A stretch of DNA of 64,000 nt, from assembly GCA_951812505.1 (NCBI GenBank), contig CATOSI010000003.1, positions 1,166,788-1,230,787 of the forward strand. Reading direction: 5' to 3'. The translations under genes and the position numbers were made by a program. Shown here one piece after another: positions 35,878-43,222 of the stretch. Position 1 is the first letter of the stretch, and each line of letters begins with the position of its first letter. The notes under the pieces were generated by a model. The model was not told the origin of the DNA and searched no databases. It saw nothing but the letters and a program-made list of their open reading frames with translations. This DNA is from an uncultured Dehalococcoidia bacterium (GTDB taxonomy: Bacteria > Chloroflexota > Dehalococcoidia > Lucifugimonadales > UBA1123).

Positions 35878-36318
35878 ATGGCAGAACTAGACCTTGCTTA
35901 CAGAGTACGCAGCTACAGTACCGGGACGCTGGGGCGCGCCATTTCCAATGCCCGTAACCACCACTGGGTGGCGGACGATTCCGGTGGCGAGGAACTCGGG
36001 GCAGGGGAGTTCTTCCTGTCCGGTATCACCGCGTGCGCGGTCAACATGATCGAGCGTATCGCCAGCGAGGAGGAGACGCCTCTCGACTGGATGGACGTGA
36101 GTGTCGAGGCGTACCGCGACCCCGATGCCGAGCCCGGGGAAGTCACTCTCTACGAAGATGTGCGCGTACACTTCCTGATGTGGGGAGTGTCCGACGACGA
36201 CGGACAGCGGCTTGTGGACATCTGGAAACAGCGTTGACCGCTCTATGGCACGGTTGCAGTTGCAACCCCCAATTCGAGCGTAACCGCAGAGTTCAGTTCG
36301 GCCCCGCATGGACGCTAG
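35878..36318 (+). CDS. OsmC-family peroxiredoxin, predicted selenoprotein (in-frame UGA at codon 120)
   Basis: OsmC/Ohr proteins reduce organic hydroperoxides with two cysteines. The first is Cys53 in LSGITACAVNMIERIA. The second should begin the family motif CPLYxTVA near the end. Here the frame reads DIWKQR, then TGA (36235-36237, codon 120), then PLYGTVAVATPNSSVTAEF, ending at TAG 36316-36318. The 67-residue spacing between Cys53 and the UGA matches the two redox cysteines of OsmC, so the UGA replaces exactly the catalytic residue. A bacterial SECIS-like hairpin follows (36239-36280). Read as a stop, the protein would be 119 residues and lack the active site. AAGGAG precedes ATG 35878. Sec insertion is inferred. 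Confidence 0.85.
36239..36280 (+). promoter_or_regulatory. Candidate bacterial SECIS element in the OsmC gene
   Basis: Directly after the UGA: outer arm CGCTC (36239-36243) pairs with GAGCG (36276-36280); inner arm GGTTGC (36252-36257) pairs with GCAACC (36262-36267). The apical loop is AGTT, with G in the second position, 20 nt after the UGA. Published bacterial SECIS rules (a G in the first two loop bases, loop 16-37 nt from UGA) are met. Confidence 0.75.
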
Positions 36319-36355
36319 TCAGCAGTCTCCACGACCTCACTGAGGAGAGAAACAT

Positions 36356-36586
36356 ATGAGGAGCGGGATACGGATTTTCGGCCTGCCCATCCAGTTCGTC
36401 ATCGTGGTGGTCGTCAGTCTTACGCTCACGATCTACCTGGCGGGATGTGCTGCCAGCAACAACATCGAGGCCCGGAACCTTCGTGTGGCGAGTATGGACA
36501 GTATCCCCACGTACAGGTACGCAAGCTCCGACACCAAAGCCGTTGCCTGGGAGCGGGCTGCCTTGCTGGTCTGTCCGCTTCACTAG
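36356..36586 (+). CDS. Small lipoprotein (76 aa)
   Basis: MRSGIRIFGLPIQFVIVVVVSLTLTIYLAGC has a signal-peptide/membrane helix with a lipobox YLAGC (Cys31), followed by about 45 residues with no known domain. GAGGAG (36342-36347) lies 8 nt before the ATG, which makes a real gene likely. It starts 37 nt after the OsmC stop, so it may be expressed with it. Confidence 0.6.
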   Translation: MRSGIRIFGLPIQFVIVVVVSLTLTIYLAGCAASNNIEARNLRVASMDSIPTYRYASSDTKAVAWERAALLVCPLH

Positions 36587-36627
36587 TATCCTGTCTGGTT
36601 AATTGTGCAATAATCGTCGTCCACTTT

Positions 36628-36667
36628 CGTAATTCACGCGAAAGCTGGAATCCAGGGGTAGGGGGCT
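36628..36667. repeat. Dispersed palindromic repeat, family A, degenerate copy
   Basis: AATTCACGCGAAAGCTGGAA then TCCAGGGGTAGGGGGCTG. It matches the reverse orientation of the element, including the flanking GGGGTAGGGGGCT tail complementary to the CCCCACCCC leader of other copies, with several substitutions in the left arm. Confidence 0.65.
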
Positions 36668-36760
36668 GACTGCCATACACCGGCAACATATGGGAACGGT
36701 ACTAGCCTGTACCTTCTGCTCCCGTCCATTTCCAAACCAGGACATCCATAGGAACCAACC

Positions 36761-38128
36761 TTGGCCACAATCAAGCCCCCAACCTCTTTCAGGACGCCCC
36801 AGCGTCCGCGCATCTTCTACTGGCACTACGCCTGGGTCATAGTATCCATCATCGCGGTCATGCAGATGGTCGGCTCGTCGGTACGCATGGCATTCGGCGT
36901 ATTCATAGACCCGCTTAGTACGGAATTCGGCTGGAGCCAGGGGTCCATAACTATGGCCTACGCGCTCTCCAGCGTCGTAACTGCCGTCGCCTCTCCGATG
37001 GCCGGTTCGTTGGGCGACCGGATCGGCGCGCGTAAAGCCATGATCATTGGCTGCACGCTGTTCATCATCGGCATAATGCTGACGGGCATCATCAATCAGG
37101 TGTGGCAGCTTTATGTCACATTCGGCGTAATGCTCGGTATAGCGCAGGCCATATTCCTGGTGCCGCTGATACCGTCGGCCATGACGTGGTTCCGCAGGCA
37201 TCTGGGTCTCGGCATGGGAATCCTGATGGCGGCCTGGGGCCTCGGTCCGGCGCTGGCGACCCCCTTGCTTGGCTTCATGATTGAGCAGTTCGGCTGGAAG
37301 GACACGTTCTGGATAACCGCCGTAGCATCCGCAGTTATCATGGCTGGGCTGATTGCGGTCTATAAGAACAAGCCCTCGGACCACGGAGTCGATCCCTACG
37401 GATTCGTCCCCGGCGACCCGGAGATTGGATCCAAGAGGCCGCCCGCCGACAGGGTGAAGATGTTCACCGGATACATGCGCCGCACCGCCGCGTACTGGAA
37501 TCTCAGCTCGATACACTTCCTGGGCTGCGTCGGGCACGCCATAATCCTGATTTACATCATTCCCCTGGCGGTCAACGAGGGCGTTTCGCTGGTCGTCGCC
37601 GCGAGTCTGGTTACCGCTATGTCCGCGGTCAGCATCATCACGCGGCTTGCGACGCCCGTCATGTGCGACAAGTACGGTCCCAAGGCCGTGATGACCATCG
37701 CCTACCTGATCCAGGGACTCACCGTCATCATGCTCTTCTGGACGCATGACGTGTGGCTGTTCTTCGTATTCGCAGCCGCCTTCGGAATCGGATACGGGGG
37801 TGAGGCCGGAGGATTCCCGATCCTCAACCGCAAATACTACGGATTCGCGCCCGTCGGCTCCGTCCATGGCTTCCAGATGTTCGGAGCGGGCCTCGGAATG
37901 GCGCTCGGCGGCTGGATAGGCGGGGTAATCTTCGACATGATGGGCAACTACGACATGGCGCTGATAATATCCATCGTAGCCAGCGTCGCCGGAGCGGTCA
38001 GCATACTGCTCCTCGAGCCCACCAACAGGCTGCTGATTCCGGACTGGGAGAAGGAGCAGCTGTCCGAGGACGAAGCGGCGCCAACAACCGAACAGGTGCG
38101 GGCTCCAACGTCGGCGGGCGCGGATTAG
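36761..38128 (+). CDS. MFS transporter (oxalate/formate antiporter-like, monocarboxylate group)
   Basis: A 455-residue permease. FYWHYAWVIVSIIAVMQMVGSSVRMAFGVFIDPLSTEFGWSQ and GSLGDRIGARKAM are typical of the MFS group that includes oxalate/formate and monocarboxylate transporters, so an organic acid is a plausible substrate. TTG at 36761 follows AGGA at 36750-36753. Its 3' end overlaps the convergent PIN gene by 4 nt. A diverged copy of its C-terminal 47 codons lies at 38938-39078. Confidence 0.88.
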   Translation: MATIKPPTSFRTPQRPRIFYWHYAWVIVSIIAVMQMVGSSVRMAFGVFIDPLSTEFGWSQGSITMAYALSSVVTAVASPMAGSLGDRIGARKAMIIGCTLFIIGIMLTGIINQVWQLYVTFGVMLGIAQAIFLVPLIPSAMTWFRRHLGLGMGILMAAWGLGPALATPLLGFMIEQFGWKDTFWITAVASAVIMAGLIAVYKNKPSDHGVDPYGFVPGDPEIGSKRPPADRVKMFTGYMRRTAAYWNLSSIHFLGCVGHAIILIYIIPLAVNEGVSLVVAASLVTAMSAVSIITRLATPVMCDKYGPKAVMTIAYLIQGLTVIMLFWTHDVWLFFVFAAAFGIGYGGEAGGFPILNRKYYGFAPVGSVHGFQMFGAGLGMALGGWIGGVIFDMMGNYDMALIISIVASVAGAVSILLLEPTNRLLIPDWEKEQLSEDEAAPTTEQVRAPTSAGAD

Positions 38129-38544
38129 GTCGCTTCCCACGGATTGACGATTTCAATGTCGAGTCCGCGGAAGTCTCTGACGTTGCGTGTTACCAATGTC
38201 AGGTCACGCACTACAGCAGTCCCTGCAATCAGCGCATCAGGAATGTGTAGCGTTTGACCATTCTCACGCGCCCTTGCCCGCAGTGAAGCTGCTATCTCAG
38301 AGCCCCGACGATCAAGGGAAGCAATACGATCCTGATAATCTTCCAAGAACCGGGATACGGCATTCCTCAGTCTTGCTCGGCGTCGGCCTTCGCTGAGTAT
38401 CGCTATACCATATTCCAGTTCGTGTATGACCACGACAGATACCCATAGGTCATCTTGTGTCGCCAGGAAATCTGCTACCGCAGGATGAGGGCGAGGCCTG
38501 GTGTATTCGGATACTACATTGGTATCGAGTAGGAAGCCGCTCAT
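38125..38544 (-). CDS. VapC/FitB-like PIN-domain toxin
   Basis: A 139-residue PIN protein with Asp7 (FLLDTNVVSE), Glu in VVIHELEYGIAIL, Asp in LHIPDALIAGTA, and the final TRNVRDFRGLDIEIVNPW motif. The complete acidic set indicates an active Mg-dependent RNase. Start overlaps the antitoxin stop by 4 nt. Confidence 0.9.
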   Translation of the reverse strand: MSGFLLDTNVVSEYTRPRPHPAVADFLATQDDLWVSVVVIHELEYGIAILSEGRRRARLRNAVSRFLEDYQDRIASLDRRGSEIAASLRARARENGQTLHIPDALIAGTAVVRDLTLVTRNVRDFRGLDIEIVNPWEAT

Positions 38545-38858
38545 TCTTCCTCGTCGAATATCACGTCGCTGAAGGCGATGAAGCGACCGTTTTCGTCGTA
38601 CTCAGGCTCTTTTGTGCCGATGCCCCTGGGCATATTCTCAATGAGCCACTGGCCCATCGGTATTTCGGGCGGGTTTTTTTCGCGCCAGAGTTTGGCCGGA
38701 ACGATGACGAAGGCCTGCTCCTCCTTGATGTGAGGATCGTCCGTCTGTCGGGCATTGATGTACTGCGGGCCGTCCACTTCGGCGAGGCGCAATATCTGTG
38801 CGAGGTGGGCCTTGGCCTCCCGGAGAGTCCATTCCCCTTTGGAGTCGGAAGTATCCAT
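38541..38858 (-). CDS. Phd/YefM-type antitoxin
   Basis: A 105-residue protein. The segment WTLREAKAHLAQILRLAEVDGPQYI is the Phd/YefM N-terminal DNA-binding and dimerisation region; the C-terminal acidic tail (IFDEEE) is expected to wrap the toxin. Paired with the downstream VapC-like gene by an ATGA-type overlap. Confidence 0.82.
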   Translation of the reverse strand: MDTSDSKGEWTLREAKAHLAQILRLAEVDGPQYINARQTDDPHIKEEQAFVIVPAKLWREKNPPEIPMGQWLIENMPRGIGTKEPEYDENGRFIAFSDVIFDEEE

Positions 38859-38937
38859 AGTTGCCCCCTGCTAACGAAGTCTGTCAGCCTATTGTAGCCA
38901 ATATCGCCAGGTGTACCAAGTCTGTTTGCCGAATGAT

Positions 38938-39078
38938 GGCTGGATGGGCGGGGTAATCTTCGACATGAAGGGCAACTACGATATGGTGCTGATCATCTCC
39001 GTCGTAGCGAACGTGGCGGGTGCGGTCAGTTTCGTGCTCCTGGAGCCGACCAGCAATTTCCGAATCTCTAGAAGATAG
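38938..39078 (+). pseudogene. Remnant of an MFS transporter C-terminus (duplicate of the 36761 gene end)
   Basis: 47 codons from 38938 to TAG 39076-39078 read GWMGGVIFDMKGNYDMVLII and so on, nearly the same as residues about 387-428 of the MFS protein encoded at 36761-38128. It has no start or upstream domain, so it is a broken second copy. It lies on the far side of the VapBC-type pair from the full gene. Confidence 0.85.
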
Positions 39079-39137
39079 CATACGTAATGAAGAAGTCATT
39101 GCTTCAGTCTTCATTGGCTGATCAGAGTACAACTGTA

Positions 39138-40559
39138 TTAAAAGGCCCTTGATCGAGGAATTTGCCGAACCAAAAACTCTGCCTGTTCCCGTGTACTGAA
39201 TTCGCGCACTATACCCCTGACAGGAATGACCTTTCTGACTGGGAGAGATAAGTTTTCGGCATGAATCTCGCATCGAACTGCGCCCTTAATTTCGGAAACA
39301 TCACCTTCGACGAAGATCCCTACCCCGAAGAATCTCTCTTCAGCACTATGGCGCCACTGCTCACATTCGAGCTCAAACGACTCTACAGGCTCAGAAGGAC
39401 GTCGGGGCTTGTAATAGAAGGCATTTCGATCACGGTCTTGATTTAGATTGGCGAGTTGGAAGTATTCAGATGAGAGTGATGATGGTATTACGCTTCTGGC
39501 CCCGGTAAAAGAATTCCACTTCCCCATTGGCGGCTTAGGAGGCCTTGGAAACTGCTCGGAATCCACGGATGATTCGTCTCGTGGTGTGCATATTTGCAAA
39601 TTTCCCATTGCTGACAGAACTACTAACACGTCTTTTCCTGGCCTGCTTCCATTGTTTGTAGCTACAAACCAAATCTGAGGCATCGCCTTCTCTTGTAATA
39701 TCTCATGTAGCTTTGATAAATGGTCTTCACACTCTTCTATCCAGTTCGGATATTCCTCGTCCCTATATTTGGCGATCTCAATATCTGAAGCGGGAGAAAA
39801 CATATGTTCCAAGGCAAGATGTATGGTTCGATATGATGTACTTTGCCTTCGGAGATTGAATTCAGTTACAGTGGGATATCGCGTTTCAATTAGGTCGATG
39901 ATTTCAGATATGTCGGTTGAACTCAACGGCTTGTAAACTCGATATTCGAACTCAAGCCTCTGAATTTCAGCGTCATCGCTTATGCACGTGATGGAAAAGG
40001 CGGGCTCCGCCTTCTTGAGTTGATCTAACTCAGCTCTTAGGCGAGAATTTTCTTTTTCGATTCGACTTTTTTCTGGTTGCGGTATCCAGTCTACCCTTAT
40101 GGCTTCAACAGTTAAGTCGAGTTGCCTTGCTGTCATCATTAGACCTGCATCATAAGTAAGCAATCGGGTGTCATATTCTGGATTCTCCATCGCAAACCTG
40201 TGCATGCAACCTACGATCTCGTCGTCTGGTTTACTGTAATCGAGGATTTCTGATAATCCTGAGCTAGGAATGCTTGGTGCCTCTAGGAAGAGCTTCACTC
40301 GTGGCCGGGACTCTTGAAGTAACTTAAAGCCTTGCTCTCCTATAGCGATTTCACGGAAGATCGTGTAAGTCTTCCGGGCGCGACTTCCCACACGATCATT
40401 GCCGCGGTTTTTCTGGTTATCAATCTCTCGCTGAACAGGACGAGAGACCTTTATGTGTACTTCCTTAAAGTCATTCCAGATTGACCAGTCAAGATGACGC
40501 AGGTCGCGGCATTGGATAAAGAGGTTAGTATCAGCGTACAGATATAGAATTTGTGTCAC
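39138..40559 (-). CDS. Large PIN-domain protein with coiled coil and unknown C-terminal domain
   Basis: A 473-residue protein. The N-terminal PIN nuclease domain has Asp10 (YADTNLF), Glu45 (VQREID), Asp112/Asp113 (PDDEIVG) and Asp137 (LLTYDAG), so the catalytic set is complete. Residues about 163-184 (KSRIEKENSRLRAELDQLKK) form a coiled coil. The rest has no recognised family. Codon use and base composition are more A/T-rich than the neighbours, suggesting recent transfer. No antitoxin gene is adjacent. A stress or defence RNase is possible; this is inference. Confidence 0.8.
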   Translation of the reverse strand: MTQILYLYADTNLFIQCRDLRHLDWSIWNDFKEVHIKVSRPVQREIDNQKNRGNDRVGSRARKTYTIFREIAIGEQGFKLLQESRPRVKLFLEAPSIPSSGLSEILDYSKPDDEIVGCMHRFAMENPEYDTRLLTYDAGLMMTARQLDLTVEAIRVDWIPQPEKSRIEKENSRLRAELDQLKKAEPAFSITCISDDAEIQRLEFEYRVYKPLSSTDISEIIDLIETRYPTVTEFNLRRQSTSYRTIHLALEHMFSPASDIEIAKYRDEEYPNWIEECEDHLSKLHEILQEKAMPQIWFVATNNGSRPGKDVLVVLSAMGNLQICTPRDESSVDSEQFPRPPKPPMGKWNSFTGARSVIPSSLSSEYFQLANLNQDRDRNAFYYKPRRPSEPVESFELECEQWRHSAEERFFGVGIFVEGDVSEIKGAVRCEIHAENLSLPVRKVIPVRGIVREFSTREQAEFLVRQIPRSRAF

Positions 40560-40748
40560 AAATGCTCTCCTGTTTACGTGCGCCTACTCTAAGAATCGTA
40601 CAGGGAGAAAAGCTCCAGGCATCAAGTAAGAATCAGCTTTTTCAAGTGCACCAAATTTCCAACGTTATCAATATACCCACATCAATTGTACCGCATTGCA
40701 ATCGTTCAAATGAGATCAGGAATTGGGTCAGGGACAATCCAAACCAAT

Positions 40749-40772
40749 AGCGGCGTCCCCAATGGAACGCCG
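40749..40772 (-). terminator. Stem-loop after the NHL-repeat gene
   Basis: GCGGCGT / ACGCCGC form a 7-bp G/C-rich stem with a 10-base loop, about 32 nt after the stop at 40804 (minus strand). It lacks a strong U tract, so termination efficiency is uncertain. Confidence 0.5.
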
Positions 40773-40803
40773 CCCTTAGTTAACCTAGATTGTTTTTCTG
40801 TGG

Positions 40804-41832
40804 CTAGACCGTCGCCAGCGTCGGGGCCCTGAGTGGCGCAGACATCTGGCTTTCGTCGAGGGGGATGGCCTCGTTGAGATAGACCTGGACCCGGTACGAG
40901 CGGTAGTCCGGGACGTACATGCGGCCCTCATCGTCCACTCGGACGGACTTGGGGGCGCGGAGCAGTTTCGCCTCCTCCATGTTGGCCATGTCGCGCAGGC
41001 GGTTCGGGTAGGCGTTGGTCAGCATGTAGTCTCGCGCGACCCTGGAGAGCGTCGCGTCGCCCAGGAACTTCTGGACGTACTCGCCCTTCTCGTTGAACAG
41101 CTGCACCCTGTCGTTGCCGGTGTCGGCGACGTATATCTCGCCAAAGTGGTCCACCGCTATGCCGGTGGGACGGTTGAACTGGCCGTTGTCGCAGCCGGAC
41201 GAGCCGAACTCCATGATGAACTCGCCATCGGCGGTGAACTTCTGGACGCGGTCGTTGCGCCAGTCCACGACGTAAACGTCGCCGACCTCGTCCACTGTTA
41301 TGCCATATGGCATGTTGAACTGTCCCGGTTCGTCGCCGTGGCAGCCCCAATTCATAATGAACTCGCCGTAGGCGGTGAACTTCTGAACGCGGTGATTGAG
41401 CGAGTCCACGACCAGCATGTTGCCGTCCGCGTCGAACACCATTCCTGCCGGTCCCTTGATCTGGCCGTCGCCGTCGCCCTCTTCGCCCCAGCTTCCGATG
41501 TACTCTCCGTCCATGCTGAAGGACGATATGCGGTGCAGCGCCTCGTCGGAGACGTGGATGTTCTCGTCATTGTCCAGGATGATGTTGACTGGCCAGGTGT
41601 ACTGTCCCTCGCCCTTTCCGTAGCCGCCGATGCCCACGAGATCGTCGGTCAGCCTCTCGGCGTCGTCGAAGTGCCACACCCTGATGACCGCAGCACCGTC
41701 GTTGCGGCACAGGATATAGACTCGTCCCTCGTCGCCTACCGCGACATCGTTTGGGAAATTGGTTATCCTGCGCATTCCGAGCGTCTTCAGGAATGGATAA
41801 CCTGCTCTAAGCAATCCATAAGGTCTGCCCAT
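40804..41832 (-). CDS. NHL-repeat beta-propeller protein
   Basis: About 342 residues made of NHL repeats: GQFNMPYGITVDEVGDVYVVDWRNDRVQKF, GQFNRPTGIAVDHFGEIYVADTGNDRVQLF and similar units give a probable six-bladed propeller. There is no signal peptide. Such proteins bind ligands or proteins; function here is unknown. GGAGGT 7 nt before ATG 41832 decides the start over a GTG at 41841 that lies inside the Shine-Dalgarno. It precedes no obvious partner but belongs with the DUF1501/DUF1800 genes upstream on the same strand. Confidence 0.85.
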   Translation of the reverse strand: MGRPYGLLRAGYPFLKTLGMRRITNFPNDVAVGDEGRVYILCRNDGAAVIRVWHFDDAERLTDDLVGIGGYGKGEGQYTWPVNIILDNDENIHVSDEALHRISSFSMDGEYIGSWGEEGDGDGQIKGPAGMVFDADGNMLVVDSLNHRVQKFTAYGEFIMNWGCHGDEPGQFNMPYGITVDEVGDVYVVDWRNDRVQKFTADGEFIMEFGSSGCDNGQFNRPTGIAVDHFGEIYVADTGNDRVQLFNEKGEYVQKFLGDATLSRVARDYMLTNAYPNRLRDMANMEEAKLLRAPKSVRVDDEGRMYVPDYRSYRVQVYLNEAIPLDESQMSAPLRAPTLATV

Positions 41833-41866
41833 GTTAGTCACCTCCGGTATCTGTCAATTGGTGGTG

Positions 41867-41897
41867 AGGGACGACCATGAGGGTCGCCCCTGCGGGG
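41867..41897. repeat. Dispersed hairpin repeat, family B, copy 2
   Basis: GGGACGACC-ATGAG-GGTCGCCCC followed by TGCGGGG. Compared with the copy at 24071, both arms changed together, which suggests the hairpin is conserved as a structure. Confidence 0.65.
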
Positions 41898-41925
41898 ATT
41901 CTGCGCTGTTGTCCATGTTTAGTGG

Positions 41926-43059
41926 TTAGTTGAACGGGTTGATCTGCTCGAACTGGCCGTCCACTATGGGGACGGGGTCGAGACCCATCCACTGCTCCAG
42001 CATCGTGGAGTAGATGCCCCGGAAATCTATCTTCCAGTCCAGGTCCTCGCCGTACAGCCAGTCGGACGGGTTGACCGACGGGTACTCCGCGTACAGTCCG
42101 CCGTTTACCCGTTCGCCGATGATGAACGCGCCGCCGCCCGAACCGTGGTCCGTGCCGCTGCCATTGTCGCGCATCCGGCGTCCGAACTCGGTGAACACGA
42201 GCATGGATACCTCATCGGAGGCGTCGTGGTCGCGCAGGTCCTGGAAGAAGTCCACAATCGCGCCGGAAAGCTCCTGCATAAGCTGCGGGTGGGTCTTGAG
42301 TTCGTTGGCGTGATGGTCGTAGCCGCCGTGCTGGGTGTAGAAGATGCGCGTGCCGAATCCGGCAAGATGTATCCGCGCCACGTCCTTCAGGCTCTTGGCT
42401 ATCGAGTTGTCGGCGTACTCGACTTCGGATGAGTACATGGCGGGCGCCGTCCTGAGGATGTCCGCGCCGGTATGCACGTCCGAACCCGTCTGCGCCAGGT
42501 ATTCCGACACAGGCCCGGAGCCTATCGCCGGGGCGTACATCTTCTTGAACATCTCGAGTGCCATGTCGCGCCGTTCCTGCTCCTCTATACTGGTCATCAG
42601 ACCGACGTTATCGAGGTCGCCGACCGACGTAACAGGTACGCCCGACACCACAAGCGCTCGCGGCAGCCCGCGACCGATGTTGACCGCCGTCAGCACGTTC
42701 TCTTTGTTGGGGTCTATGTCGCGGATTGCGCGACCGAGCCATCCCTCGGTTCCGACCTTGTTCGGCTCGCAGGTGTGCCAGATGTCCATCGCCCTGAAGT
42801 GAGAGCGGCTGGAGTTGGCGTAGCCGATTCCCTGCACTATGGCCATCTTGCCCGCGTCATAGACATCCTTCAGCGGCGCCGCGTTGGGGTTGAAGCCCAA
42901 CTGGTCGTTGATGGGCAGGACCTGGTCCTGCGGGATGACGACCGTCGGACGCGCGTCGTAGTAGTGGGGGTCGTTGTACGGGACGAGGGTATTCAGAAAG
43001 TCGTTGCCTCCCGTAAGCTGCACGACCACCAACACATGGGGCTTTCCGTTTGTCGCCAT
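41926..43059 (-). CDS. DUF1501 domain protein
   Basis: A 377-residue protein of the DUF1501 group, related to the alkaline phosphatase/sulfatase fold: VVVQLTGGNDFLNTLVPYNDPHYYDARPTV, IQGIGYANSSRSHFRAMDIWHT, FYTQHGGYDHHANE and VFTEFGRRMRDNGSGTDHGSGGGAFIIG are the family motifs. Most family members have a Tat signal; this one starts directly at the domain. AAGGAG precedes ATG 43059. DUF1501 and DUF1800 genes commonly occur as pairs, as here. Confidence 0.92.
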   Translation of the reverse strand: MATNGKPHVLVVVQLTGGNDFLNTLVPYNDPHYYDARPTVVIPQDQVLPINDQLGFNPNAAPLKDVYDAGKMAIVQGIGYANSSRSHFRAMDIWHTCEPNKVGTEGWLGRAIRDIDPNKENVLTAVNIGRGLPRALVVSGVPVTSVGDLDNVGLMTSIEEQERRDMALEMFKKMYAPAIGSGPVSEYLAQTGSDVHTGADILRTAPAMYSSEVEYADNSIAKSLKDVARIHLAGFGTRIFYTQHGGYDHHANELKTHPQLMQELSGAIVDFFQDLRDHDASDEVSMLVFTEFGRRMRDNGSGTDHGSGGGAFIIGERVNGGLYAEYPSVNPSDWLYGEDLDWKIDFRGIYSTMLEQWMGLDPVPIVDGQFEQINPFN

Positions 43060-43094
43060 TTTCGCGTCTCCTTGCTAGGCGGTTTTACATTTCT

Positions 43095-43131
43095 CGTCAT
43101 TCCCGCGAAAGCGGGAATCCAAGAGGGTAGG
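43095..43131. repeat. Dispersed palindromic repeat, family A, reverse-oriented copy
   Basis: CGTCATTCCCGCGAAAGCGG then GAATCCAAGAGGGTAGGG; perfect arms ATTCCCGC/GCGGGAAT around GAAA. It lies between the DUF1501 and DUF1800 genes. Confidence 0.85.
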
Positions 43132-43222
43132 GCATTGCCAGACTGGTCTCGATTATGCTTGGTCTAGAATCCTGAGTAGCTGGACGAATTCCTACTGACT
43201 TCTAAATTGTCGATTGACTCAA

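Noticed and set aside
36599..38140. 513-codon minus-strand frame opposite the MFS gene
   Set aside because: His/Asp-rich composition typical of antisense reading of a membrane protein gene.
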